This document shows positions 22,727 through 36,026 of a DNA stretch of 64,000 nucleotides, piece by piece. The DNA lies in contig CP136063.1 in NCBI GenBank assembly GCA_032622095.1, forward strand, positions 207,005,934-207,069,933, written 5' to 3'. The notes under the pieces were generated by a model, which saw only the letters and a program-made list of their open reading frames with translations, was not told where the DNA came from and searched no databases. The stretch's first letter is position 1, and each line of letters starts with the position of its first letter. The translations under genes were made by a program, and so were the position numbers. The DNA is from Siphonodentalium dalli (Eukaryota > Mollusca > Scaphopoda > Gadilida > Siphonodentaliidae).

Positions 22727-24359
22727 TATCTAGGTCCACTATGAACATATTTTCACGATGATATGTTACAATATGAGCCACATGCACCTTCCGACCCATA
22801 CATGGGGAGGCATATCTAATTCTTGTGATAGTCAGCGGTAAAATGTGCTAGCCATGCTGTTGCACTCCGCTTACCCAAATCCCTGACTCTGACGGCGACA
22901 CTCTCGTAACCCGAATATGACCATCTTGGTTTCTTTAAACCACACCATTAGATTTATCGTAGTTCAACGTCAACTCCATTATTGCCAATATCGTTCCACT
23001 GTATTTCAGCTAGACCTTTCTATAATTCTTCACAATAACTTGTGCCAATAAGCATATATACCAAATATTCAAACTAATTACGTGAGTCACACTTGGCGCC
23101 GAAACAATCCATTGAAATATAGTTAAAAAGTTAATGTATGTTCTAACACTGTCAGTCGATGGTGTCCAGAGCAATTAAAATAGAATATTTAACAGATATA
23201 AATATAACACCCGGCATTTTGACGGAAGTAAAATGTGATGCGTCACCTGGTGCCATGTCTATATCCGAGAGAGATAACACCGGGCGTGCACTTTACGTTT
23301 GGACAAATCACGCTTCACTTTACACGATTCTGTTCTTAATTGGGTCACAAATTCAACACACGACTGCCCAAGTGAAATTGGGGAAATTCTCAGGTTGTTA
23401 GACACTATAAACAAAGATTCTCCGAATGTTATGTAAACAAGTGCACGTATTGTGATATATATTTAGTTATTGTTGACATAAGAATCCTATTGAACGACCG
23501 ACTTCGGAATGTGGTTCTAAATTGTATTCAGTTTCAATTAACGAACGTACCACATATCATACCATACGGCGCTACTACTTATTTTATTAACCAGTAATAG
23601 CGCATCCGGTGTCCCATTGACATACTAAGTGTTATCTAAACGGAAAAAAAATACTGCCAAATAACACAAAATATCAAAATAAGCCTTGATATTTTCTTAT
23701 GGATACTTTCGTAAGCATAGAATAATCCAAAAAAACATGTTTATATAATGTCTTCTATAATCAAATACAGTCATGGTGTATTCCCAAGAAAAAAACCTTG
23801 ACAGAATATTACATGTTTTGTGAAATCCGGGGTCTTCGTGTGAATTCCCATAGAATTTCCACCTGTTGACAAATCACGTGGTCTTGTACTTTTCCAGATA
23901 ACATTTGAGCTGGCCACTTGAAGGAACATCTCACTCACTGAGGTGTAGCAATTGGAATATTGTTTTAGTTTAAACAGTATTTATTCCATGAACAATACAA
24001 CATAAATTACAACATATCAGAATATAACATCATGGACCGGATTCGACATCAAGCGTGTGTGCTTATGTGAGTCGTTTCCGGGAATCAGTTTTTGTCCATC
24101 CCACCCAGCGAGAGAGCGACTGTCTGATTTATATAATGTTGTGTCGTACGATATACATTCCGTAATCCAGATACTACTGTCGTTCCATGTAGCCGATTAT
24201 TACTCTCGCGAGGTGGGGTGGGTGTAGGTACGTCAGGTAATGGCATTATGTAATTGTGTATAGGCATGAATAATAATTAATGTTTTATAGATAATGATGG
24301 TGTATCTCTTCCCTATGATTCTGTATAGATTCAGATATGTAGATGTAGAATAAACTTCG
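22727..24359. other. No gene recognised; possible minus-strand 3' end near 23980
   Basis: TTTATT at 23980-23985 reads AATAAA on the minus strand, downstream of a 60-codon minus frame (24085-24267) of unknown type. A plus frame at 23159-23401 is also unrecognised. A short stretch near 22940 (TTAAACCACACCATTAGATT) resembles one near 27463. Confidence 0.3.
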
Positions 24360-27150
24360 TGTCGCAAAAGCGTCCAACATATTTCTTTTCACTGGCTCTT
24401 CTTTCCACTTTTTTCATTAATGTGCAATTATGTATGGTTTATATATTAAATAGATATATAAGTAGATAAAATATGGTCTTTTGAGTCTATTTTTAAAGGA
24501 TATAACAATAACGTTTCGTGTTCGAAATGCTGCTGGCAATGTTGATGGGAAGAGATAGATCACCAGTAATGGTAATGGTAGAACGGTATAAGTGTAAGTT
24601 AATAATAGGAAAGCAATGAGCTTAGAGTAGTAAATTGGGTTATGTCAGATATGGTTCAGGGGTTTTAGAATGGGTTTTTAGTGTTTTAAATGACTCGGTG
24701 ACCTCGTACCAACGGACTCTATGGCATTGATACTCGCGCGAGTTATTGCTAAGTATACATTGATTCTTTTATGTCTGAGAGTATTAGATCATTTAACATG
24801 GCGATATACAAACTTATTTAGTTGGCGAAGCGCTTTGTCCTGGAGATGTATTTCTGTACTTCTCTGAAAATTTTTGCGTTGGTTTTGGGTGTTAATTCGG
24901 GGCATCCATACAGAAGTTTGTGTGTTGTCAGGTTGCATATATCATTTAGTGACTGGAGAAGTGAGTTTATTTCAGCTGTGTATCTATCGCAATTCATTAG
25001 GTAATGGTCGTTGTCCTCTAATTGTCCGCATAAACAATATGGGTGATCGGCGATGAAATTTGTGTACTTGTGATAATTTAGATCGCTGCAGTTGAGTCTG
25101 AGGCGGGTGTGGTTAATTTGTGTTTTTCTGGTAATAGCTTCATAGTAATATCGAAGTACTCACTCTCTAGTACAGTTTATGGACTTTGTGAATGATGCAA
25201 GGGACTCGTAACTTGTTGCGTTCGGGTCGAGTTTATTCCAGAGGTCTGTTGTTGAGGGGATGAATGGTTTTTTGAAGGAAGTGGAATCGAACTTTGGGGC
25301 TCTCAGGGAATTAGCCTGTCGGGTGTTAACATTTGTTATTTCAACGTTTGTTGGGGGTATTATATTTCGCAGATAAGGAGGGGCTTGGCCAGACATCATT
25401 TTGTAAAAGAGACGGAGCTTTAAACGTTTCCGCCGTACGGCGAGGAGTTCCCATCCGGTTTCCGTCAGGAGAGATTTGGTACTGGCAGATCGGGTTGCAC
25501 CTGTTGCTATACGAGCTACTTCATATTGTACTTTTTCTATGTCATCGCTTTCTTCTTTGGTGCAACCATCCCAGACAACACAAGTGTATTCTAATACAGT
25601 GCGTACCAGGGTAAAGTAGCATCTTTCTAATGATGCTCTATCCAACGAGAAACGATGTTTTCTGATAAGGGCTATTCTTTTCCATGCTGAGCTTAATAAA
25701 TTATCTATGTGTGGCTTCCATTTTCCGTCGCTACTTAAAACGACCCCAAGATGTGTATGAAGTTTTACTTCCGTGATGGGTTCATTGTTCATATAAAGGG
25801 TTGGGTGGTCGATTAGATTTCTCTTCCTAGTGCAAGTTAACGCTTCAGTTTTTAAGACATTAAATTTTACGAGCCATTTGTTTGACCAGGATTCAAGTCG
25901 TTTGACATCCTGTTGTAATCTTAGTGCGCAAACAGTCGGATCTTCTATTGAAAGAGATATAGATGTATCGTCAGCGAAAAGGCGGATATTACATGATATG
26001 TCGTTAACAATGTCGTTAATAAAAACAAGGAATAGGATAGGGCCTAGTACAGAGCCTTGTGGAACTCCAGCTTTAATGGTTCCCCAGTTTGAGGCTTCGG
26101 ATCCCATAACTACACGTTGGTGTCTTCCACGGAGGTACGATCCGAACCACTTTAAAAGATTGTCGCGGATACCCACCGCGCTTAGCTTATATAATAAGCC
26201 ATCGTGCCACACTTTGTCAAATGCCTTGCTGATGTCGAAGAATAGTAGGCGGGCGTCGCGTTCATCATCTAGTGATTTCGACAAGTGATGGTATATGTCG
26301 CATAACTGATATGATGTTGAATCTGATGGCACAAATCCCGACTGTCGTTCGGTTATGATATTATTTGACTGGAGATATGACATTAAATGCTTTGCAACAC
26401 ACTTCTCAAAAACCTTTCCAAAAACTCCTAATAAGGAGATTGGACGGTAGTTTTCTGGATTACTGCGGTCCCCTTTTTTATGGATTGGGACTACGTTTGC
26501 TCGTTTCCATTCAGTTGGAAATTATGCTTCTTTAAGAAAACGATTGTATATTATAGAAAGGGGGGGTGCTGAGACTGAGACAATTCTTCAGAATACGCGG
26601 GCTTATTTGGTCGGGTCCAGAGGCTTTGTCGGCTTTTGTTACTTTCAGGGCATTAAAAACGTCAATTTCACTAATTAGGATATTATTTAGCATGGGGGTG
26701 TTTGTCTCGTCGGCAGGCGGGTCTGACAGATCGTAGGTCATATTCAATGAGGCAATATTGCAAAAATAATCATTTAGTACAGTTGTTTTATTCGTAATCT
26801 GAGGAAGAAACTATTCCATTCCTCGAGAGGGGCGGGACCGAATTAACTTTTTTGCGGGACAGTTTGTTGAAAATCTTCCACCATTTTGAGTCGCCAGTTT
26901 CTGGATCTTGAAGGATTGATTCCATTTTTTGTATATGAATTTTCTTTGAGTTTCGTACTTCAGTAATTACTTCATTGCGGATTGTCCGATATTTTTGCCA
27001 CATGGCTGGGGTGTTCCTAGCTTTAGCAGTTTTGTGTACCCTTTTCCGTTGTCTAATGAGATACTTAACTGGAATATTGTTTTCATTTTGGTTTATTCTA
27101 TGCTTATCAAAGGTAAGTTTATACCAGTTATGGTTATTATACATTCATAA
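24360..27150 (-). mobile_element. Non-LTR retrotransposon B, 5'-truncated
   Basis: The extent is set by the pre-RT segment at the 5' side (~27144) and a 3' UTR running from the stop at 24818 to about 24360, where TTTATTCTACATCTACATAT resembles a repeated 3' tail. The endonuclease domain is absent, which fits the usual 5' truncation of non-LTR insertions. Confidence 0.7.
24818..27144 (-). pseudogene. Reverse transcriptase of element B
   Basis: Read on the minus strand. The pre-RT region (27144-26788) has KYLIRQRKRVHK and MWQKYRTIRNEV. RT motifs follow: KASGPDQISPRIL (26620s), RANVVPIHKKGDR...NYRPISLL (~26480-26430), DISKAFDKVWHDGLL, AGVPQGSVLGPILF, and the catalytic RLFADDTS (~25980). The thumb region and a C-terminal CxC...H...C zinc-like motif (CLCGQLEDNDHYLMNC, ~24990) complete it. 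Lesions: a frameshift near a run of seven G at ~26560, a TAA near 26524 and a TGA near 25158. The frame ends at TAA 24818. It belongs to the same broad clade as the elements at 32 and 41 kb, and is dead. Confidence 0.93.
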
Positions 27151-27719
27151 TAAAATATCAAAGCTTATTGTGTTGATATGTTGTGTTATTTGTCAGTAAT
27201 GTTCGCTCGTCTAGATAACACTTAGTGGGTCTTAGTATGAATATAATCAGTGGTATCGACATAGAGTCTACTGTACATAGGGGAGACGCCACCTTCGCTG
27301 TGTACACATAACAAAAGGTGACAATGTAACTAACATTGATCGTATGGTGATGACTATTTATAAATAAATTTGGTGAAAATCTGCGACAACATTTTTTTTC
27401 ACTTGTGGTGCCCTTCACCTCCCGAAATTACTGACTAGAATGGGGGGATTTTAGTTTCATTAAACCACACCATTATATTTATTGTGTCACTGAGATGAAT
27501 AGACACATATGGACGTTTGGTGGAAATCGGTGACAAAACAATATTTGTTATCAATCGTGATGCCCCTCTCCCCTCACACCCCTGACTCAAACGGCACCAA
27601 TATCATCAGACAACGATGATGGAAATAAACGATACAAATGTCATTGCCTTTGTTGCCCCTCCACTTGTTCTGACCCAAAAACAGCGTCACTTTATAATTT
27701 ATTAACAGCAACATTATCC
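27151..27719. other. No gene recognised
   Basis: Spacer; includes a fragment near 27450-27480 similar to 22925-22960. Confidence 0.4.
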
Positions 27720-28017
27720 TCAGTAAAAGTTATCCTCATTAGACTCCTATGGAGCCATCTATGTCATTTAATTGATATCGACAGCCAGATATTCAAAATA
27801 TAGGTATAGGTATCTGAGAAGGTATAATACTAACATAATACACATAGGATATCACCACCATGTTGGCTTCCAATATCCGTATTCAGGTTCACGATGACGA
27901 GTCGTTTGTGGTACTGAATACCAATATCGGAATAGAATGTCGAATAAAAGGAACTTTGGCGTGGGAACTACATGTACATGCATGTCGTTTCGCGGATGAA
28001 ATCGCACACCGCAGTTG

Positions 28018-28318
28018 TGAGAAAGAACTAGTAAACCCAATTATGGAATCTTCTGGTGGGCAGCTGTCGACTTCTGAACGAGGTAATATTACCATATTTC
28101 GACATGTTCGACGCCAGGTTATTCGAAAAATCGCATTTTATAAAGAGCTTTTATCGGTGTCAACGATAAACATTAAAGTGTGGTATTCTTGTGGTGTATT
28201 GGTGATGGTTACATGTAACATTCATCGTCGAATGCCATTAATATTTATGTTCTATTCGCCTTATAACTGGAAACAATTTCTTTATGGAAAATTAACGTAT
28301 TTGGTGACCAATTGGACC
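28018..28318 (+). repeat. Dispersed repeat family, copy 1
   Basis: Similar over about 290 bp to 36608-36880. Shared landmarks include GAGAAAGAAC(T/C)AGTAAAC, ATTCGAAAAATC, TTTATCGGTGT, TGGTGTATTGGTGATG, CGAATGCCATTAATATTTAT and ATAACTGGAAACAAT. Confidence 0.85.
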
Positions 28319-28639
28319 ACTTTGGCATCTACATCATTAGTCTCCAATGGTGGAAATCAAGGATAATGTGTCATTGATTTTGTTGCCATTCCACGTGTTC
28401 TGACCCTGACACAGATAGCGTCACTTTATAATTGTTTAATCAGCACTATTTTATCCTCGTTAAAGGTTATCCCTAATAGACTCCTCTGTAGCCCTCTGTC
28501 ATTCCAACTTAATTTGCTATATACAGCCAGATAATCAGAAATAGAGGTATATATATATCTGAGAAGGTCTAACACGTGCGTTCATTCAAACCTAGTACAT
28601 ATAGGATTATAGGCCATCACCACCATGTGGGCTTCCGAT

Positions 28640-29775
28640 ATCCATATTCGGGTTCGGGAGGACGAGCCGACCGATATCCGTACTCAGGTTCGCGAGGACG
28701 AGTCGACCGATATCCGTATTCAGGTTCGCGATGACGAGTCGACCGATATCCGTATTCGTTCGTGAGGACGAGTCGACCGATATCCGTATTCAGGTTCGCG
28801 ATGACGAGTCGACCGATATCCGTATTCAGGTTCGCGGTGACGAGTCGACCGATATCCGTATTCAGGTTCACGAGGACGAGTCGACCGATATCCGTATTCA
28901 GGTTCACGAGGACGAGTCGACCGATATCCGTATTCAGGTTCGCGAGGACGAGTCGACCGATATCCGTATTCAGGTTCGCGAGGACGAGTCGACCGATATC
29001 CGTATTCAGGTTCGCGAGGACGAGTCGACCGATATCCGTATTCAGGTTCGCGAGGACGAGTCAACCGATATCCGTATTCAGGTTCGCGAGGACGAGTCAA
29101 CCGATATTAGTATTCAGGTTCGCGGTGACGAGTCGACCGATATCCGTATTCGGGTTCGGGAGGACGAGTCGACCGATATCCGTATTCAGGTTCGCGATGA
29201 CGAGTCGACCGATATCCGTATTCAGGTTCGCGATGACGAGTCGACCGATATCCGTATTCAGGTTCGCGAGGACGAGTCGACCGATATCCGTATTCAGGTT
29301 CGCGAGGACGAGTCAACCGATATCCGTATTCAGGTTCGCGATGACGAGTCGACCGATATCCGTATTCAGGTTCGCGATGACGAGTCGACCGATATCCGTA
29401 TTCAGGTTCGCGATGACGAGTCAACCGATATCCGTATTCAGGTTCACGAGGACGAGTCGACCGATATCCGTATTCAGGTTCACGAGGACGAGTCGACCGA
29501 TATCCGTATTCAGGTTCGCGATGACGAGTCAACCGATATCCGTATTCAGGTTCACGAGGACGAGTCAACCGATATCCGTATTCAGGTTCGCGAGGACGAG
29601 TCGACCGATATCCGTATTCAGGTTCGCGATGATGAGTCGACCGATATCCGTATTCAGGTTCGCGAGGACGAGTCGACCGATATCCGTATTCAGGTTCGCG
29701 ATGATGAGTCGACCGATATCCGTATTCAGGTTCGCGAGGACGAGTCAACCGATATCCGTATTCAGGTTCGCGAAT
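28640..29775 (+). repeat. 36-bp satellite array, about 32 units
   Basis: The unit is GACCGATATCCGTATTCAGG followed by TTCGCGAGGACGAGTC. Units differ at a few sites (CGAGG / CGATG / CGGTG / CACGAGG; GTCGACC / GTCAACC). One unit near 28757 lacks two bases and shifts the frame. Each unit has about seven CpGs, unusual for this AT-rich window. Five of six frames are open through the array (for example a 12-residue TDIRIQVREDES repeat), because the unit is divisible by 3 and nearly stop-free. The long frames at 28731-29811 and the minus frames are not evidence of genes. Confidence 0.97.
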
Positions 29776-29890
29776 ATTGAATACCAATATACCAATATAC
29801 CAATATCGTGAACAGAATGTCGAATACAAAAACTTTCTCGTTAGAACTGCATGAATGTCGTTTCGCGGATGAAATCGCACACCGCAGTTA

Positions 29891-30338
29891 AGGTCGTAGC
29901 TGTGTTCGTAGAATCACCGATGTTTCAAGTGTTTTTGGTCATTTCCACAGAATTATATCAGTTGATATTAAACCAATTTAAATGACACATGCATAATTAT
30001 GTCCGATGCTGTAAAGAAATTAGCAGTGATTGATGCTTTAGAAACGAGGTGAGTTTACCCACCCCACGTGCATTCATTGACGTCTAGAATACGACATGTT
30101 GTCATCTAGGACACGGAATTGGAAACCACCTGGTCGTTTCTGAGTGTGAAAATATAGATTTATACATGTGTTTATTTTAGTGAATCAAGCTTATGAGCGA
30201 ATAGCCAGATTCTATACAAACACAGAAAATGAAATGAGCTAATAGTATCGAACATGTTAACCATATTCGTATAAAGTTAAACCTATAATAATCTATTTCA
30301 ATTAAAACTCACTAGCGGGTTATCCCTTAGCTCTGACA
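29891..30338. other. No gene recognised
   Basis: AT-rich spacer. Confidence 0.4.
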
Positions 30339-30413
30339 AGCCTTGAAATAGGGTGTCTGTCATTTGCAGAATGAGGTCCCCAGAGGGTGAATTTAGTGAT
30401 GCTACCCCGCATA
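30339..30413 (+). mobile_element. Fragment of the multi-palindrome MITE (left end)
   Basis: Matches the left part of 37982-38232: CCTTGAAATAG, GTGTCTGTCATTTGCAGAAT, then GAGG(T)CCCAGAGGGTGAATTT. The inner and right parts are missing. Confidence 0.8.
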
Positions 30414-31983
30414 GCTTCTTACCTTGTTCTAAAAAATATATATAGTTAGAAATTGTGTGGGGGTGTAATAAAAACAAAACAAAATCAAAATCAACCCAAA
30501 GTCTTAATATGAGGTTATTTCCCAATTAAAAAATAAATTAAAAAAAGAGTATAAAGTCGATACGAAAACAACTAAACAAAATTACAGATTAATTTCTTAC
30601 AATTATAAAAAAATTAAAAAACAAAAACAAAAACAAACAATCATAAGAAAAACAATTACCCCACACACTAACCCAACCTGCATCTAGCTTTCTTTGACCA
30701 AGCGTTACAGTGAAATGTATCCCACCTTTTATAGAAATGCTGCTATATATTTGGAACAAATCTGCACATTTTCCACGAGTCACAGATATATATGCTTCGG
30801 CTAAATTTCCATTAATTAGTAACATCCATCTTCTGTTATCATCAGATTGAAAAATTAACAGTACTATGAAAGGTAACTCGCTGTTGTCGTTCCACTCGTT
30901 TGTGAACTATACGAAAAGTGACAAGTGAACTGGGTCAGCATATGACCCACATTTCCTGATGTTCTAATACAGTCCGAGCAAAACAGGCGAAATGGTAGGC
31001 CCACACATTATCTGTACCGTACTTACTTTGACCAAGGAACTAGCTAGAAACCTCCAGGTCACACATCCCAAATTTTATCAGCACGCTTTACCTCTAAACT
31101 AAGCTTTTAATGTTGTTTGTATTCGCTGGTTACAAAACGACTCGTGTTTTTCAACCGTTGTACAGCTTTGATTTTGACCTGATTATCAGTCCGCCCCAGA
31201 TGAGATCGACCTAGTTTCCGGTATTTACTCGTCACGCCATGACAATCAGCTGTACTTATCCACCGTTGGACATCAGTCATGTGTTCTGGTACAGTAAGAG
31301 CAATCTAGGTGACCCAGTGATCTTCCGTTTACCTTGACCTTGGTTTTCTCTGTGGTGTTTCATATTATGCTATGAGTTTATATTGCCTCCTATATATTGA
31401 TGTATTCTGACTTAAAACAATATCAACAGCACTCCAAATCTTTAGGGGTGGAGAGACCAATCGTGGAGGGATGTCCACTTGAATTGGAGCGCCTCCCAGT
31501 TGGATTTAATTCAAATTGGGGAAACTCAGGAACGTATCTAACCTACCTCAATCTTGGCGAAATATCTAACAACGCTCTTCATTATCGTTTTGATACATTG
31601 ACTTAGAGATATACACATGAATATTCCTTAAATATTTTGTGTTGCGTAGATATACCTCGCATTAAAATCCCATAAATTAACAACCTAAATCTAAACCTAT
31701 AATAAATCACTAGGTGGCGAGTTGTCACGCATGCATGGATTTCGCTATTAACCGCCATGAATGTTGTCAATTTTGCCAACATTACACAAAATAAGTAATT
31801 CAGTCTTTTTATATCATTTCTGATGATACATTGATGTTGGTCCCCCCCCCACTTGAGTCTGCCTTCACGTAACAGCTGTGCTTAATGTCTGCACATTACC
31901 ATTAGGTTAACTGTCCAGAAATACTGAGAACCGCTTTTGTTAACTTTATACACGTTCGCTAGAATGTTTTTCTCTTTACATCG
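30414..31983. other. No gene recognised
   Basis: AT-rich sequence with short unrecognised frames on both strands; contains an A-rich, low-complexity stretch at 30530-30650. Confidence 0.4.
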
Positions 31984-34900
31984 ATGAAGCCCATTAAATT
32001 GACCCTAGAATTTGCAAAGGCTGACAGTCAAGATAAGATGTCGGGGATCCGATTTTTCGTATTGTTAAACGTGTATATCTTTGTAAATGTGTATTTCTCG
32101 ATTCCGAGGAAGGAAGTTATTACACAATATGATGATGTACAATGTAATCAAAATTACGAAACCAAATTCACATTGACAGTATACAAGTTTATCACCCCGG
32201 TCCATGGTTAGTTGAGCTGATTATTCTGATGTTTGGGATTCCCTTCCGAAGCACAAATTGGAACTTTACTTTTGTACCATCTCTCATGGGGATTAGTATC
32301 CAACAGTATCGTGCTTCCATAGGGCTTTTCACTTACGCTAATTATGGCTTTGATCTCCGAAAGTACTTTGGTAAAACTCAAATTTTTTCCGCCAATTTAT
32401 CTGGTATAAAAACAGCTTTCCGACTGGTGCCGCTCGTTGCTCTACTCCTGATTATTTGTGGAGATATCCATCCACATCCTGGAACAAATTCGACCTCCTC
32501 TTCGGATGAGCTGCATCATATCTCGATATTTCACCAAAACATACGGAGCTTAAGACACAAACTCGCCAAAATTGCCTACTTACTAAACGATTATGATGTG
32601 ATTTGTTTCACCGAAACACACATTGATGATACGTTTCCATCCGAAAATATATTGATGCAATCCTTTTGTGAACCAATAAGAAATAATGGATCAAACTCTG
32701 GGGGAGGCATTGCAGTTTATTTTGCAAATCATATAGCATTTTCGCGTATACCGGAATTGGAATTTGATAACTCGGTTATGTGGTTCAGAATTTATATGCC
32801 CCAAACTAGCTACTTATTGTGCATATCCTACAGATCTGATCAATTTTGCGATCCTGAATATTGGAAATTTTTAGATGAGTCTATAGACATTGCATTGGAT
32901 CTTAACTTGCCGCTAATACTCACAGGAGATTTCAATTCAAATGCGATCATCCCCGGCTCTAAAATAAACACTATAAAAGATGCCTACCGTTTGAGAAACC
33001 TGATTGAGTCTCCCACTAGAGTAACAGAAACTACTAGTACCCTCCTCGACCCCATTCTAGTCAGTGAAGATGTTGTTTCTTACCATGCTGATGTTTTGGA
33101 TCTCGGTATATCAGACCACTATGCAGTATATGCATACGTTGCCGTTGAGTATAGTCCACAAAAGTCATTTTATCGTACTGTTTGGCAGTACCGAAATGCT
33201 GATTTTGAACGAGCTCGGTCACTGATTTTTGAACTAGATTGGAATAACATTCTGAAAGGTACTGAAGACATAAACTCGGCGACTTGTGTATTCTCTAGAA
33301 AATTTCTCTCAATAATGAGAGAAACAGTTCCCAGAAAGAAAGTTCTTATCCGAAAAAACGACAAGTGTTGGTTCAATACTGAACTAAGATCTGTCATCCG
33401 TAGTAGAAATCGTTTACGCCACATAGCCCAAAAATCGGGGAAACCGAAAGATTGGATCAGGTAAAAAAAGAGTCGAAATTCTGTGAATAACATGAAAAAG
33501 TATGCAAAAGCTAAATTTGATCAAGATCTCGAGACTTCAATAAAGTCCGATTCATCAGCAAATTTTTTTTGGCACATTGTCAAAGAGCTTCTTACTAATG
33601 CACCGAACTCCTGCATTCCACCCCTGCGAAACAGCAGCGGATATTTTGTGTTTGATGACGATTCCAAAGCCTGTCTTCTTAATGAATTTTTTTTTGCTAA
33701 TTCAGATATCGACAATTCTAAATGCAACCTTCCTATTTTCCGAAAAAAATGTGATAATAATATATCAGATTTACCTGTCACTATCGATGATATAACTGAA
33801 GCCATACAATCGACCAAACCAAATAAGGCACACGGTCACGACGGAATTACCGTTCGCGTGTTACTAGGAACGATTGACCGAGTGGTAGTCCCTCTTCGCA
33901 TTTTATTTTTAATGTCATTTGAATCGGGATGCTTTCCAGATTCTTGGAAACAGGCGAATGTTATTCCAATTCATAAAAAAAACGACCGATCCGCTACTGA
34001 CAATTATCGACCAATCTCACTGTTACCCGTTCTTGGAAAGATCTTTGAAAAAGTGGCATTGAAATACCTTTCCAAACATTTCTTTAATAACGGATTAATA
34101 TATGATTATCAGTCCGGTTTCATTCCTGGCCACAGCACACTATACCAGCTGCTGGAAATACAACACTCCTTGTGCCAGGCTCTCGATAAGAAATTGTGCA
34201 CATGTGCTATTATTTGCGATATCTCCAAGGCTTTTGAACGAGTCTGGCACGAGGGGCTGTTAATTAAGCTTGAACAATGCGGAGTCAATGGACGACTTCT
34301 GGCCTGGTTTAAAAATTATTTATCTAACAGGACACAACGAGTAATAGTTGGACAAACATTTTCGAGTCCCATGCAACTGAAAGCAGGAGTGCCCCAAGGA
34401 TAAATCATTGGCCCATTCTTCTTCCTAGTTTTTATAAATGATATACATGAGAATTTAATATCTTTCACGCGTATGTACGCCGACGACACGTGTTTTACCT
34501 CATTCGAAGACGCTAGTACCATATGTGAAAATAATCTGCAAACAGACGTAGAAAGTATATATGTGTGGTCCAAACAATGGCTGGTACAATTCAACTCTTC
34601 CAAGACAAAAATAATAATTTTTTCCTTCTCATCTAATTATAATACCCTAAGTGTCGCAATGGACGGTCAGTTAATAGAGCAGGTGGACACACATAGACAC
34701 CTTGGTGTGTTTCTTCAGTCTAACCTCAATTGGGACAAGCAAATAGAAAATTTGTGTGGACGCTTAAGATCTCGCCTATCGCAATTGAGACGATTGAAAT
34801 TCACAGTTAATCGGCGAACCTTGGAATGTATGTACAAAACCTTTATTTTGCCACTTATGGATTACGGAGATGTAATTTGGGCTCACGCACCGAACACTCT

Positions 34901-36015
34901 TCTTGTACTGCTTGATCGGATACATTATGATGCTGCTCGAATTGTTAGTGGGTTAAATAAATCTGTTTCGAATGAAAAACTCCTCACTGAAGTAGGATGG
35001 CCTACACTTTACACCAGACGCGAACACCATAAATTTAATACTTGGCAGAAAATAATTCTTGGTAAAGCTCCCAATTACCTGAGTACACTTTTGCCGACAT
35101 TTGCTAAAGATCAATCTACCTACTCACATCGATACCCATTATTATTCTTACAGAAACGCAACCATACAGAACATTTTAAATCGACCTTTCTGCCTGAGAT
35201 GGTAATTAAATGGAATGCAGTGGTAATACATGGTTCATCTGATCGCACCAAAACCGACATATTGCAATTAATGTATGACAAATTGCCTATATTTCCCCCA
35301 AAACCGCCGCCATACTTCAATTCAGGCACTCGCAAATGGAACATCGTGCACACCAAGCTAAGGAATAACTGCAGCGATTTAAATTTTGATAAACTTGAAA
35401 ACTATATTTCTATAACAGCTCACTGTCAATGTGGGTTTTATATTGAAGACGCCTCACATTTTTTCTTCCAGTGCCCGTTATTTGAAGAGAGTCGCTTAAT
35501 ATTCATCCAACGCCTTTGGCTAAATGGAATTTTCGTTGATAGGATTGAAGATATCCTCTTTGGTCAAAGCAACCTATCCAATACTTTAAATGATAAATTG
35601 TTTCGCAATACGCAAACTTTCATTGCATCATCGGGTAGATTTCATTGACGGAAAACCTTTAAAATCCAAATAAGCCTATATATTCATACATTCCCCATAT
35701 TGCCATCAAAATACTCGGCTCAGCTCGCCATAGGACCTACATCCCATACTTGATATCTGTCTACTCACTTTATACCTCACCCTCATTCTCGACCCTCCTC
35801 GTTTTAGGTACTACATTCCAATTATAAGCTAATATTGAGTCCTACATAATTCCATATATAATTATTAATTTGCGTTTCAATATTGTTAAGGGAGAGGAGC
35901 AATATTCTAAGTTGAATAACTTGTGCTCCCATCCCTTTTGATTAACTCATATCTTATTTCATATTCTAATTTGTTAAATGTATTATGTAATGAGGGTCAA
36001 ATAAAATATGTTCAA
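31984..36015 (+). mobile_element. Non-LTR retrotransposon C, nearly complete ORF2
   Basis: A short unrecognised frame (31984-32211) precedes ORF2 and may be 5' UTR or an ORF1 remnant. ORF2 spans 32229-35648. The 3' UTR runs to about 36015, with AATAAAATATGTTCAAAC at the end, shared with element D (AATAAAATATGTTTAAC). It abuts a MITE fragment at 36027. Confidence 0.85.
32229..35648 (+). pseudogene. ORF2 of element C: endonuclease + reverse transcriptase
   Basis: One reading frame of 1139 codons, broken only by TAA at 33462-33464 and TAA at 34401-34403. N-terminus: hydrophobic helix (~65-77) followed by a degenerate 2A-like GDIHPHPGT (78-86), where the usual NPGP has become HPGT. Endonuclease motifs: FHQNIRS (101), TETH (119), GGG (148), GDFN (213) and SDHYAVYA (275). 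RT: VIPIHKKND, NYRPISLLPVLGKIFEKV, DISKAFERVWHEGLL, KAGVPQG with the second stop directly after it, and the catalytic MYADDT (~34475). The C-terminus has CxC...H...C (CQCGFYIEDASHFFFQC) like elements B and D. The frame is otherwise intact, so death looks recent. Both stops lie at positions where relatives have sense codons, so this is not a recoding signal. Confidence 0.95.
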
Positions 36016-36026
36016 ACAAACCAAAT

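Larger units (their letters stand above)
27720..29890 (+). repeat. Tandem segmental duplication, second copy expanded by satellite
   Basis: 27720-28015 and 28440-29890 share ordered landmarks: TTATCCTC(A/G)TTAAA, ATTAGACTCCT, ACAGCCAGATA, ATCTGAGAAGGT, CATCACCACCATG, TTCC(A/G)ATATCC, GAATACCAATAT, AGAATGTCGAATA and CGTTTCGCGGATGAAATCGC. The copies are offset by about 770 bp at the left side. The first copy has one 36-bp unit where the second has about 32. Confidence 0.9.

Noticed and set aside
28640-29775. CRISPR-like array
   Set aside because: Units are directly contiguous with no unique spacers, in an animal genome.
28640-29811. Two 349-residue plus-strand frames and long minus frames as repeat proteins
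   Set aside because: The 36-bp unit is divisible by 3 and stop-free in five of six frames, so long frames follow automatically; there is no other sign of a gene.
33462-34403. TAA codons in element C as sense codons or programmed readthrough
   Set aside because: Other frames in the window, including the GPCR, use TAA as a stop, and the mutations sit in a dead transposon.
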